DNA of 64,000 nt from contig NZ_CP125947.1 in NCBI RefSeq assembly GCF_030064165.1, positions 434,001-498,000 on the forward strand. Reading direction: 5' to 3'. The number at the start of each line of letters is the position of its first letter. The first letter of the stretch is position 1. Positions 17,832 to 26,582 of this stretch are shown one piece after another. The DNA is from Comamonas resistens. Its GTDB lineage: Bacteria > Pseudomonadota > Gammaproteobacteria > Burkholderiales > Burkholderiaceae_C. The notes beneath the pieces are model-generated. The model did no database searches. It was not told the origin of the DNA and saw nothing but the letters and a program-made list of their open reading frames with translations. A program made the translations under genes and the position numbers.

Positions 17832-20099
17832 CTATATCTGTTCCAGCGCTCCCAGAACTTCGGACTTGCTCAGCAGCTCCGACAGAACCACGGGGGGCTT
17901 GCCGGGGGCATAGAGCACATAGACAGGCACGCCGCTGCGTCCCAGGTCATGCAATGCCTGGGTGATGGCCGGGTCCTGGCGCGTCCAGTCGGCCCGCATC
18001 AGCTGCACCTTGCGCTGCTCGAAGGCATTCAGCACCTCGGCGCTGTTCAGGGTGGTGCGTTTGTTGACCTGGCAGGTCACGCACCAGGCGGCAGTGAAGT
18101 CCACAAACACGGGCTGCCCTGCCGATTGCAGCGACTGTACTTTCTCGGCTGACCAGGGCTGCCAGAGTTCGCCTGATTCGGCCTGCGTGACGCTCGCGGC
18201 TGGCGCGGAAATCATGGGCACTGCGTAATAGCCGATGGCTGCAGCAAGCAGCACGGCTGCAGTGCCCAGGACGGCGCGGCTTTTGCCCACCAGGCCCAGA
18301 GCCCAGATCAGGGCCGCCAGCGCCAGCAGCAAGGCCAGCAGGGCGGCTGCAGCATCCACGCCGCTTTGGTGGCCCAGCACCCAGACCAGCCAGACCACGG
18401 TGGCAAACATGGGAAAGGCCATGGCATGACGGAAGGTCTGCATCCAGGCGCCGGGGCGCGGCAGCCAGCGTACGATGGCGGGCACAAAGGCCGCCAGCAC
18501 ATAGGGCAGGGCCATGCCCACACCCAAAGCGCCGAACACCGTCAGGGCCTGTGCCGTGGGCATGTCGATGGCGAAGCCCAGCGATGCCCCCATGAAGGGG
18601 GCTGTGCAGGGCGAGGCAATGGCCACGGCCAGCACGCCGGACAGGAAGGAGTCCACGACCGGGTTGCGCGCCTGGGCATTGGCCAGGCGGCTGGGCAGGA
18701 TGCTGCCGAACTCGAACAGGCCGGCCAGGTTCAGGCCCAGCACGGTGAACAGGGCGGCGAGTACGGCAACCACCGCAGGTGATTGCAGCTGAAAGCCCCA
18801 GCCCAGTTGCTGGCCGGCAGCGCGCAGGCTCAGCAGCAGTGCTCCCAGGGCCAGAAAGGACAGGATGACGCCGGCGGCATAGGCTAGGCCGCCCATGCGC
18901 TGGGCACGCTGGTTCTGGCCGTGGCCGGCAAAGCCCAGCACCTTGATGGCGAGGACCGGGAAGACGCAGGGCATGAGGTTGAGGATGAGCCCGCCGATCA
19001 GCCCGCCCAGCAAGGCCGCCCAGAGGCTGGATGCGCTTGCGGAAGAGGGGGCAGTGGGCGCTGCCGCGGCATTCTTGTTGGCTTCCAGCGCCGCTGCCAG
19101 GGCCGGAGAAACGCCGGTCAGCGCGGCGGCTGTCCATTGGCCATCCACATCGAGTTCGCTGCGCCAGGCAATGGGCCGGCCTTGCGACAAGGCTGTGTCG
19201 CGCGCCGCGGCTGGCAGGGCCACGACCACGGCCAGCTGCTTGGGTGTTTCGCCGCGCATGTCCGACAGCGGCAAGCCTTCTGCTACCCAGGTGCTGCCGT
19301 CCCAGCGCTGCTGCCAGTCCTTGCTGGACTCTGCTGCGTGTTTGAAGGTGTCGGCATTCTCGGGATAGAGCTCAAGCGGCTGACCCTGCAGGGCCGCGGG
19401 CAGGTCGGAAATGCGGACATTGATGCGGTCGTCACTTGCGGCGGCTTGCACCGTGGCCTTGCCCGCCGTGCCCAGCTGCACGGGTTGCAGGGTGTGAGCC
19501 TTGAGAAAGTCGTCGCCATGGGTGGCGGTAGAGCCCTGTACGGGCAGCTGCAGCGTGAATTCGCCGCTTTCGGGGATGCATTCCACCCGGCAGATCAGCC
19601 AGCTGGCCGAAAGGTGAATCTCTGCACTGCCGCTGGCAGGAGCCTGGAAGTCCGCCGCCACCTTGACGGGCACCGGCAGCAGGATGCGGCCCTCATAGCC
19701 GTAATTGACCAGAGGGCCTACGCGCAGTGCATGAGGGACCGGCCAGGCTATGGCGCCAGCGCTGAGACCCGCAGGAAGCTGCCACTGCAGATCGGTGGGC
19801 AGGCCGGAGTCCCCCGCATTTTTCCAGTAGGTATGCCAGCCCGGCTCGTGATCCAGTTGCAGGCCCAGCCACAGGGTTTGACCGGGCTGCACGCCATCGG
19901 GGGCTTGCGCGACCAGCTCTGCGCGCACGCGCGGGGTCTGAACGACAGAGGATGGCGCACCGCTGGAGGTTTTAAGGTTGATTTGGGCTCTAGCACTTAT
20001 GGGTAAAGCGCTGATAGCTATCAAAAGCAGTGCAAAAAACCACAGTGCTGCAGCGCTGAGGTGAATACGGGGAGAAAAAGGGCGGGACGGCATGACCAT
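17832..20099 (-). CDS. dsbD: Thiol:disulfide interchange protein DsbD
   Basis: Membrane reductase that moves electrons from cytoplasmic thioredoxin to periplasmic thiol proteins (disulfide isomerisation, cytochrome c maturation). About 755 residues: signal peptide, a periplasmic N-terminal domain with a cysteine pair (WLICRVECIPE), a central eight-helix transporter domain (starting about GGLIGGLILNLMPCVFPVL, with a second conserved Cys in AIASPCTAPFMG) and a C-terminal thioredoxin-like domain with WCVTC. I take the start at 20099 or 20093, after which the signal peptide follows; longer versions would overlap the spacer to the MATE gene. The N-terminal domain also resembles ScsB. The signal-peptide core is encoded by a dispersed repeat (19988-20030). 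Confidence 0.88.
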   Translation of the reverse strand: MVMPSRPFSPRIHLSAAALWFFALLLIAISALPISARAQINLKTSSGAPSSVVQTPRVRAELVAQAPDGVQPGQTLWLGLQLDHEPGWHTYWKNAGDSGLPTDLQWQLPAGLSAGAIAWPVPHALRVGPLVNYGYEGRILLPVPVKVAADFQAPASGSAEIHLSASWLICRVECIPESGEFTLQLPVQGSTATHGDDFLKAHTLQPVQLGTAGKATVQAAASDDRINVRISDLPAALQGQPLELYPENADTFKHAAESSKDWQQRWDGSTWVAEGLPLSDMRGETPKQLAVVVALPAAARDTALSQGRPIAWRSELDVDGQWTAAALTGVSPALAAALEANKNAAAAPTAPSSASASSLWAALLGGLIGGLILNLMPCVFPVLAIKVLGFAGHGQNQRAQRMGGLAYAAGVILSFLALGALLLSLRAAGQQLGWGFQLQSPAVVAVLAALFTVLGLNLAGLFEFGSILPSRLANAQARNPVVDSFLSGVLAVAIASPCTAPFMGASLGFAIDMPTAQALTVFGALGVGMALPYVLAAFVPAIVRWLPRPGAWMQTFRHAMAFPMFATVVWLVWVLGHQSGVDAAAALLALLLALAALIWALGLVGKSRAVLGTAAVLLAAAIGYYAVPMISAPAASVTQAESGELWQPWSAEKVQSLQSAGQPVFVDFTAAWCVTCQVNKRTTLNSAEVLNAFEQRKVQLMRADWTRQDPAITQALHDLGRSGVPVYVLYAPGKPPVVLSELLSKSEVLGALEQI
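19988..20030 (-). repeat. Dispersed Comamonadaceae-type repeat inside dsbD signal peptide
   Basis: CTCTAGCACTTATGGGTAAA is followed by GCGCTGATAGCTATCAAAAG. It resembles the intergenic elements at 28250, 51141 and 57741, which share CGCTTATG...GCGCT...AGCTAT. On the minus strand it encodes LLLIAISALPISAR, the hydrophobic core and cleavage region of the DsbD signal peptide. Confidence 0.6.
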
Positions 20100-20190
20100 T
20101 ACTGGGAGCGTGATCGCATGATTTGGTTCCAGCTTGGCAGTATGCGCTGGCAAGGTGAAGGCAGTATGAGGGGGCGGCAAGCCTATGGTC

Positions 20191-21750
20191 TCAGGAGTCC
20201 GCCGTCTTGGCCTGATTGGCCACGGGGCCTGGCGGCAGGCCCGCCACTTCGGCGGGAATGGCCACGCGGTCACAGGCAGGGGATCGCTCCAGCAGGGCAT
20301 CGCTGTCCAGCGCAGGGGCGTCAGCGTCGGCCTTGAATGGGGCGCTGGTTGAGGGCGTGGAGGCCGCAGCACCTGTTCCTGTGGGCAGCATGCGGGCCTT
20401 GCGCCAGTTGCCCCAGCGGTAATAGGCCAGGATCATGAGCACCGAGGCGGTCGAGCTGATGGGAAAGCTCCACCAGATGGCGTCCACACCCAGCAGGGGT
20501 TGAAGCCATTTGGCCGCAGGTACGCGAATGCCCCACATGGCAATGCCCAGAATCAGCATGGGGGCGAGCACGGCGCCCGTGGAACGCACCACGCCGGACA
20601 GTACAAAGGTCACGCCAAAGAACAAAAAAGAGCCTATGGCAATGTGGTTGAGGTGGCGCGCCACCTCCAGCGAGGCGCTGCCCGTGGGCAGAAACCAGCC
20701 CAGCACATGGCGGTCCAGCAGCAGGATCAGGACGATCAGCCCGCCGGTCAGCAGCACATTGATGAGCATGCCTGCCCGCGCCGTGGCGTCCACGCGCTTC
20801 CACAGCCCTGCGCCCACGTTCTGGGCGGCCATGGACGAACAGGCTGCGCCAATGGCCATGGCCGGCATCTGCACATAGGTCCATAGCTGCAGCGCTGCGC
20901 TATAGGCCGATGAAGTCAGCACGCCAAAGGCGTTGACCAGGGAGATCATGGCGATCATGGCCATGGAAATCATCATCAGCTGCACGCCCATGGGCAGGCC
21001 TTTGACGACCAGCGTGCGCACAATCGTCCAGTCAGGCTTGAACAGGCCCAGCTGGCGCCGGCCTATCCACAGCGGGTGGCGGTGTTTGTGCAGCCAGCCC
21101 AATAGCGCGAAAAAGCTCAGGCCGTTGGCAATCAGCGTGGCCAGGGCCGAGCCCTGGATGCCCAGGGCCGGCACCGGACCCCAGCCAAAGATCAGCAGCG
21201 GGTTCAGCGAGATATCGAGCACCACCACGATGAGCAGGAACCAGAACGGCGTGCGCGTATCGCCAGAGCCCCGCAAGGCAGCCGTCACAAAAGTGAACAT
21301 GAACAGCAGGGGAATGGCCAGAAAGATGACCTTGAGATAAGACTCGGCCAGCGGCAGCGAGGCCTCGGGCGTGCCCATCCAGTGCATCAACGTGTGCGAC
21401 AGCGGCCAGCCCAGCAAGGCCAGCAGCAGGGAAATCAGCCCGAAGAAGGTGGCGCTGCTGCCCAGCACGCGCTTGGCCTGGGCAATGTTGCGCGCGCCCA
21501 TGGACTGGGCGATCAGGATGTTCGTGGCCATGCTGACGCCGAACATGGCACCAATCAGCGCAAACATCACATTGTTGGCATTGGCCGTGGCCGTCAGCGC
21601 CGCTTCCCCCAGGTGCCCGCCCACCCAGACGGCATTGACCGAACCATTGAGCGACTGCAGCACATTGCCGGCCAGTATGGGCAGGGCGAAGGTCAGCAAG
21701 GTACTGGCAATCGGACCCTGGGTCAGATCACGGGTCCGTGGCTTGGACAT
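20191..21750 (-). CDS. MATE-family multidrug/metabolite efflux transporter
   Basis: Inner-membrane antiporter of the multidrug and toxic compound extrusion family, with about twelve membrane segments. From ATG 21750 (MSKPRTRDLTQGPI) it has 519 residues, with the family-typical N-terminus LTQGPIASTLLTFALPILAGN and GSVNAVWVGGHLG. Earlier in-frame ATGs at 21786 and 21810 are possible; none has a clear ribosome-binding site. The C-terminal tail of about 60 residues is polar and longer than usual. It is divergent from the creatininase gene and 91 bp ahead of dsbD. Substrate unknown. Confidence 0.87.
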   Translation of the reverse strand: MSKPRTRDLTQGPIASTLLTFALPILAGNVLQSLNGSVNAVWVGGHLGEAALTATANANNVMFALIGAMFGVSMATNILIAQSMGARNIAQAKRVLGSSATFFGLISLLLALLGWPLSHTLMHWMGTPEASLPLAESYLKVIFLAIPLLFMFTFVTAALRGSGDTRTPFWFLLIVVVLDISLNPLLIFGWGPVPALGIQGSALATLIANGLSFFALLGWLHKHRHPLWIGRRQLGLFKPDWTIVRTLVVKGLPMGVQLMMISMAMIAMISLVNAFGVLTSSAYSAALQLWTYVQMPAMAIGAACSSMAAQNVGAGLWKRVDATARAGMLINVLLTGGLIVLILLLDRHVLGWFLPTGSASLEVARHLNHIAIGSFLFFGVTFVLSGVVRSTGAVLAPMLILGIAMWGIRVPAAKWLQPLLGVDAIWWSFPISSTASVLMILAYYRWGNWRKARMLPTGTGAAASTPSTSAPFKADADAPALDSDALLERSPACDRVAIPAEVAGLPPGPVANQAKTADS

Positions 21751-21875
21751 GGGGGGCTTGGAATGACTGGTGCTGGCTTCGGGCATGCAGCGATTGTGGC
21801 GGCAGGCCACATTTCTGTGTTGACCGATGGCGACTCCCGGCCCTGGAGAGCGTCGCAGCCGCTACGATGACGGGC

Positions 21876-22730
21876 ATGAGCAATACCTTCCCTCCCGCTG
21901 CGCGCTGGCCTTCACGCTTCTGGGCCCAGGTCTCGGCCCATGACTTTGCGCTGGCCCAGACCAACGGGCTGGCCGCCGACACCGTGGCCGTGCTACCGGT
22001 GGGCGCGGTGGAACAGCATGGGCCGCATCTGCCGTTGTCGGTGGATGCCAGCCTGGTTGACGGCGTGGTGGCGGCGGCCTTGCCGCAGCTGCCTGCAGAT
22101 CTGCCGGTACTGTTTCTGCCACCGCAGAACATCGGTCTGTCGGTGGAGCACAGCCATTACGCGGGCACGCTGACGCTGGAGCCTGCCACGCTGATTGCGC
22201 TGTGGACGCAGCTGGGCGCCTGCGTGGCGCGCGCCGGGGTGAAAAAGCTGCTGCTGCTCAACGGCCATGGCGGTCAGGTCAGCGTGATGGATATCGTGGC
22301 GCGCGAGCTGCGCATCAAGCATGGCCTGCTGGTTTACAGCGCCAGCTGGTTCGGGCTGGTGGACGATGCGGCCAACCAGCAGTTCTGTGCGCATGAGCAC
22401 CGCTTCGGCATTCACGGCGGCGAGGTGGAAACATCGATGATGCTGCATCTGGCACCCGAGACCGTGCACATGGAGCGCGCGCAGAACTTCGCCTCCAGCT
22501 CGGAAGTGCGGGCCGGCAAATATCACTTCATCGGCAATGGCCGCAGCGCCAAGCTGGGCTGGGCCATCGAGGACTACAACCCGGCCGGAGCGGTGGGCAA
22601 TTCCGCCGCTGCCACGGCCGAGCGCGGCGCGAAGGTTGTGCAGTCCGCCGCAGAAGGTCTGGTCAGGCTGCTGGGCGAGATTCATGATCTGCCGCTGAGC
22701 ACGGTAGGGAATCAGCCGCAGCCACTTTGA
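21876..22730 (+). CDS. Creatininase-family metal-dependent amidohydrolase
   Basis: A 284-residue protein of the creatinine amidohydrolase superfamily, which includes creatininase, MftE and 2-amino-5-formylamino pyrimidine hydrolases. Metal-ligand motifs are visible: VEQHGPHLPLSVDA, NGHGGQ and IHGGEVETS. The start MSNTFPP at 21876 is preferred, though an ATG three codons upstream is possible. It stands alone between two transporters, so the substrate cannot be inferred. A terminator follows. Confidence 0.82.
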   Translation: MSNTFPPAARWPSRFWAQVSAHDFALAQTNGLAADTVAVLPVGAVEQHGPHLPLSVDASLVDGVVAAALPQLPADLPVLFLPPQNIGLSVEHSHYAGTLTLEPATLIALWTQLGACVARAGVKKLLLLNGHGGQVSVMDIVARELRIKHGLLVYSASWFGLVDDAANQQFCAHEHRFGIHGGEVETSMMLHLAPETVHMERAQNFASSSEVRAGKYHFIGNGRSAKLGWAIEDYNPAGAVGNSAAATAERGAKVVQSAAEGLVRLLGEIHDLPLSTVGNQPQPL

Positions 22731-22753
22731 ATTCAGGAGCCGTTCACGCAATA

Positions 22754-22778
22754 ACAGCCTGCAAATGCAGGCTGTTTT
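22754..22778 (+). terminator. Rho-independent terminator after creatininase-family gene
   Basis: ACAGCCTGC and GCAGGCTGT pair around AAAT, followed by TTTT. Confidence 0.85.
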
Positions 22779-22794
22779 GTATTGAACTCCATTG

Positions 22795-22825
22795 CTGTCA
22801 AGCGCTAGAAGCTACTGAAAGCATA
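22795..22825. repeat. Fragment of the dispersed palindromic repeat
   Basis: Contains CAAGCGCTAGAAGCTACTGA, resembling the AAGCGCTGAAAGCTATCAAA core of the copies at 51141 and 43620. It lies between convergent genes. Confidence 0.4.
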
Positions 22826-22835
22826 GTCCTCGCTG

Positions 22836-23822
22836 TCATTGCTTCGGTATTTTTGCCTGAACGATCACATCGCCCCAGCGCTTGATTTCAGACTGCAGCA
22901 GTTTGGCCGTCTGCTCGGGCGTGCTGGCCTGGGCCTGCACATTGAGCTCACGCAGCTTTTTGGCGACTTCGGGGTTGTTGACGGCAGCGTTGATTTCCTG
23001 GTTCAGGCGGGCGATGACGGCAGCCGGAGTCCTGGACGGTGCGGCCAGCGCATTCCAGGAGGAAGCCACAAAGCCCTTGACGCCCGATTCCTGGGCCGTG
23101 GGCACATTGGGCAGCAGCGGCGAGCGCTTGTCGCCGGTCACGGCCAGCAGGTTCACGGCCTTGGAATTGATCTGTCCCATGATGGGGGTGAGGATTTCCA
23201 CGGCCGCATCGACCTGCTTGCCGCGCAGGGCCGTCACCACGGCGGGCGTGCCGTTGAAGGGCACGATCTGCGCGTCAATGCCGGCTGTGGTCTTGAACAG
23301 CTCGGCCGCCAGATGCTGGGTGCTGCCCACGTTGATGCTGCCCAGGTTCAGCTTGCCGGGGTTGGCCTTGGCGTAGCCGATCAGCTCGCCCAGATTCTTG
23401 AACGGCGACTTGGCATCGGTGATGACGCCGATGTCGAAGTAGCCCAGGGTGGAGATCGGCGTCAGGTCCTTGACCATGTCGAAGGGCAGGTGGTTGAACA
23501 GATTCACCGTGACGGCGCTGCCGTTGGACATCAGGAACAGCGTATGGCCGTCGGGCGCGGACTTGGCCACGGTATCGGCCGCCACGATGCCACCGGCGCT
23601 GGGCTTGTTGTCGATGACCACGGGCTGGCCGAGCTGGGCGGACAACTGCTGGGCCACGACGCGGGCCGTGACATCGGCCACGCCACCGGCGCCAAAGGGC
23701 ACGACGATGCGAATGGGACGGTTGGACAGGCCTTCGGCCTGAGCGGTTGCGGCAAACCCTGTCAGCAAGGCAGCCCCCGCTGCAGCGCTGATCAGGGATT
23801 GGGTGAAATGGCGACGCTTCAT
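22836..23822 (-). CDS. Bug/TctC-family tripartite tricarboxylate transporter binding protein
   Basis: Periplasmic solute-binding protein of the large betaproteobacterial Bug family, 328 residues. It has a signal peptide (MKRRHFTQSLISAAAGAALL, cleavage about AQA|EG), then the Bug signatures RPIRIVVPFGAGGVADV and DNKPSAGGIVAA. The ATG at 23822 gives this normal N-terminus. No TctA/TctB membrane partners are adjacent, as is common for orphan Bug genes. Ligand unknown, probably a carboxylate. Confidence 0.88.
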   Translation of the reverse strand: MKRRHFTQSLISAAAGAALLTGFAATAQAEGLSNRPIRIVVPFGAGGVADVTARVVAQQLSAQLGQPVVIDNKPSAGGIVAADTVAKSAPDGHTLFLMSNGSAVTVNLFNHLPFDMVKDLTPISTLGYFDIGVITDAKSPFKNLGELIGYAKANPGKLNLGSINVGSTQHLAAELFKTTAGIDAQIVPFNGTPAVVTALRGKQVDAAVEILTPIMGQINSKAVNLLAVTGDKRSPLLPNVPTAQESGVKGFVASSWNALAAPSRTPAAVIARLNQEINAAVNNPEVAKKLRELNVQAQASTPEQTAKLLQSEIKRWGDVIVQAKIPKQ

Positions 23823-23946
23823 GGTCTGTGTCTCTCTGTAGCTGAAACCTAATCGGCACAGTTTGGCGCAAAACCAGGAGGCGACACAGCGGAAAACCGC
23901 TCTGCCAGCTATGCCTGAAAAAGATAGCGAGGCTGGTGCCGGTCGT

Positions 23947-24408
23947 TCAGTCGCCCGGCTGTGCATCGATGGCCAGGACTTCCGTCATGCCCCAGTGGTG
24001 CATGGCCTCGCGCAGTATCAGCAGGGCAGCGGCCGATTCGGCGGTCTGTGTCAGCTGCAGCTCATGAAAGCCCGGCTGCAATGCCTGACGGGCCAGGGCG
24101 GAGAACAGGTTTTCCACGGCTTCACGGCTGGCGCTCTGGGCATGGGGCAGGCCCGTGGCGTTCTGGATCAGCTGGCCGACCAGCGCATCGCGGCTGCCCA
24201 GCACCCGGGCCTCGGACGGCAGCCATTGCCCGGCAGGCATGATGGCATCTTCCACATTGGCAATGGCGTTTTCCAGCGTCAGAGCATTGGGCATGCGATG
24301 GCCAAAGGCCTGGGTCAATGTGGAAATGCCAATGGGCAGCAGGCGCTGCGCGTTACCGGCAGTCAGGGTCAGCGTGGTTTCACCGAGATGGAGCGTGACT
24401 TGATGCAT
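23947..24408 (-). CDS. Conserved-looking hypothetical protein, 153 aa
   Basis: I do not recognise this protein. It is soluble, begins MHQVTLHLGETTLTLTAGNAQ and has no signal peptide, membrane segment or cysteine motif. Codon use resembles the neighbouring genes, and it lies on the same strand as and 48 bp downstream of the histidine phosphatase gene, so co-transcription is likely. Confidence 0.6.
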   Translation of the reverse strand: MHQVTLHLGETTLTLTAGNAQRLLPIGISTLTQAFGHRMPNALTLENAIANVEDAIMPAGQWLPSEARVLGSRDALVGQLIQNATGLPHAQSASREAVENLFSALARQALQPGFHELQLTQTAESAAALLILREAMHHWGMTEVLAIDAQPGD

Positions 24409-24456
24409 GCAGGACTTGTATCAGATTGTGTGCCTGCTGCACAGCTTTGCCGCCAT

Positions 24457-25128
24457 TCATGCACTGGTGATCCAGCTGCGGTGCTTATCGGTGTCCAGGT
24501 GGTTGAGGGTGTTGAAGGTCTGCAGCATCAGCCGCTTGGGATTGATGCTGAATTCGCTGACCGCGATATTGCGCAGCCGCATATTGAGGGCAATCGTCAC
24601 CTCGGGCGAGGTGCCCAGCACCTGGCCCACGGCCGTGGAGATGGGGCCGCCGCTGCTGACCAGCAGCACATTCCGGCCGCTGTGGGCATGGCGTATTTCT
24701 TCCAGTACCTGGTGCACGCCACCCGAGAAGCTTTCCCAGTCGGGCATGCCCTCGGGGCTGATGGTGCCTCCCATCCACTGTGCCAGCGCATCGCAAAGCA
24801 GGCGAAAGTGGTGGCGGTACAGCTCGGGCGTATCGGGCCTGGGCAGGGGGGCGGGGTGGATGGCGCGCAGCAGTGCCTCGCTGTCGTATTCATTGAGCCC
24901 GGGGCGGCTTTGCAGGCTTGCGCTGCTCCCCATCCCCTGCTCGATGCCGGCCAGAGTCTGCTGGTGGCGCTTGAGCGTGCCCGCATAGACAGTATCGAAC
25001 TTCAGCCCGCGCTCGCGCCAGTACTCACCCAGGCGCACGGCCTGCGCCTGACCGCGTTCGCTGAGCTGGTCGTAATCATCGGCGCCAAACGAGGCCTGGC
25101 CGTGGCGCACAAGGTAGAGGGTTCCCAT
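24457..25128 (-). CDS. Histidine phosphatase (phosphoglycerate mutase-like)
   Basis: A 223-residue branch-2/PGM-like phosphatase with the catalytic LVRHGQAS (residues 6-13) near the N-terminus and further conserved regions LSERGQAQA and VYAGTLKRHQQT. I chose ATG 25128, which places RHG at its usual distance from the start; the frame is open upstream. Substrate unknown. It lies in the same direction as the 153-residue unknown gene. Confidence 0.83.
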   Translation of the reverse strand: MGTLYLVRHGQASFGADDYDQLSERGQAQAVRLGEYWRERGLKFDTVYAGTLKRHQQTLAGIEQGMGSSASLQSRPGLNEYDSEALLRAIHPAPLPRPDTPELYRHHFRLLCDALAQWMGGTISPEGMPDWESFSGGVHQVLEEIRHAHSGRNVLLVSSGGPISTAVGQVLGTSPEVTIALNMRLRNIAVSEFSINPKRLMLQTFNTLNHLDTDKHRSWITSA

Positions 25129-25263
25129 GGGGCGGATTGTGTTGCGGCGGTTTTGCCCGGCGCTGTCATGCGGGCGACCTGATGGCGCTTGGGCGACAGC
25201 CATAGGGCCACTGCGGCGGTCTGGTATGTGCTGCCAGGCGCAGGCCAAGAGCGGTTAAGATGA

Positions 25264-25280
25264 TTGAGAGCTATTCTCAA
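25264..25280 (+). promoter_or_regulatory. Fur-box-like dyad upstream of iron transporter
   Basis: TTGAGA and TCTCAA form a perfect dyad with a 5-bp centre. The inner 15 bp match the Fur core TGAGAATNATTCTCA at about 12-13 positions. It lies 130 bp upstream of the fbpA-like gene, supporting iron repression. Confidence 0.55.
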
Positions 25281-25410
25281 AAACATAACATCACGCTCCG
25301 CTTCCAGCGCCTGGAACCTGTCTTTGCTGCAGTGCGGCAGAGCCCTTGTTCCGGCGCCCGTTGCGGAGCGTGCTTTTTTGTGCGCTTTCTGTCACCTTCT
25401 GGAGACCTCC

Positions 25411-26439
25411 ATGTTCCGACGACCCTTGTTTGCACTGGCCGCCGTTGCCAGCCTGTGCGCCCCTGCGCTGTCCGCCCACGCCGAGGACATCACGCTCTAC
25501 ACCACGCGTGAACCGGCATTGATCCAGCCGCTGCTGTCGGCCTTCACTGCCCAGACCAAGATCGGCGTGAAGACCGTCTTCGTCAAGGATGGTCTGCTGG
25601 AGCGCGTCAAGGCCGAAGGCGAGCGCTCCCCCGCCGATGTGCTGATGACCGTGGATATCGGCAATCTGCTGGATCTGGTCGACGGTGGCGTGACCCAGCC
25701 CGTGAAGTCGGCGGCACTGGAGGCAGCCATTCCCGGCCAGTTGCGCGCGGCAGACAATCAGTGGTTTGCGCTGTCCATGCGCGCCCGTGTGCTGTATGCC
25801 GAAAAGGACATGAAGATCGGCGCCTTCCGCTACGAAGACCTGGCCAAGCCCCAGTTCAAGGGCAAGGTCTGCAGCCGTGCCGGCCAGCACCCCTACAACA
25901 CGGCGCTGATTGCCGCCATGATTGCCCATGAGGGCGAGGCCAAGACCGAGCAGTGGCTCAAGGGCGTGAAGGCCAATCTGGCGCGCAAGGCTACGGGCGG
26001 CGACCGCGATGTGGCACGCGACATTCTGGGCGGCATCTGCGATGTGGGCCTGGCCAACACCTATTACGTGGGCCATATGAAGGCGGCCAAGGAAGGCACG
26101 GACGCACGCAAGTGGGGCGATGCCATCAAGGTCGTCAAGCCCACGTTTGCAGACCCCAAGAGCGGCACGCATGTGAACATCAGCGGTGCTTCGGTAGCCA
26201 AGCATGCGCCTCACCGCGAGCAGGCCGTGAAGCTGCTGGAGTTCCTGGTCTCCGAATCGGCCCAGAACATGTATGCCCAGGCCAACTACGAGCACCCCGT
26301 GCGCAAGGGTGTGGCGCTGGACCCCGTGGTGGCCCAGAGCATTGGCGAGATCAAGATCGACCCGCTGCCGCTGACCGAGATCGCCAAGTACCGCAAGCAG
26401 GCCAGCTTGCTGGTGGACAAGGTGGGGTTTGATAAATAA
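25411..26439 (+). CDS. fbpA: Ferric iron ABC transporter binding protein (FbpA/FutA-like)
   Basis: Periplasmic Fe(III)-binding protein, 342 residues, with a signal peptide (MFRRPLFALAAVASLCAPALSAHA|E). The mature part begins DITLYTTREPALIQP as in the FutA/AfuA group, and has the iron-ligand tyrosine pair region ANTYYVGHM. ATG 25411 is preceded by TGGAGACC; the frame extends upstream without a signal peptide, so that start is rejected. It is followed by repeat copy B and then the permease gene. Confidence 0.88.
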   Translation: MFRRPLFALAAVASLCAPALSAHAEDITLYTTREPALIQPLLSAFTAQTKIGVKTVFVKDGLLERVKAEGERSPADVLMTVDIGNLLDLVDGGVTQPVKSAALEAAIPGQLRAADNQWFALSMRARVLYAEKDMKIGAFRYEDLAKPQFKGKVCSRAGQHPYNTALIAAMIAHEGEAKTEQWLKGVKANLARKATGGDRDVARDILGGICDVGLANTYYVGHMKAAKEGTDARKWGDAIKVVKPTFADPKSGTHVNISGASVAKHAPHREQAVKLLEFLVSESAQNMYAQANYEHPVRKGVALDPVVAQSIGEIKIDPLPLTEIAKYRKQASLLVDKVGFDK

Positions 26440-26441
26440 GT

Positions 26442-26532
26442 AGCCCCCTGAGGCGCTGATGCGCCTTCCCCCTCTCTCGCTTCGCGTGAGGGGGACAACA
26501 CCTTCGCTGCGAGGCGGCTCTTGCTCGGTGTT
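26442..26532 (+). repeat. Structured 3'-end repeat, copy B (fbpA/fbpB)
   Basis: Begins 2 bp after the fbpA stop. Stems: GGCGC/GCGCC (26452-26456, 26461-26465), TCCCCCTC/GAGGGGGA (26467-26474, 26488-26495), and AACACC/GGTGTT (26497-26502, 26527-26532) enclosing GCTGC/GCGGC (26506-26510, 26514-26518). Inside the fbp operon. Confidence 0.8.
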
Positions 26533-26582
26533 CCTTTGATGGAGCATGCCTGTCCAAGGGCCGTTTCCTTTTCGATTTTTTG

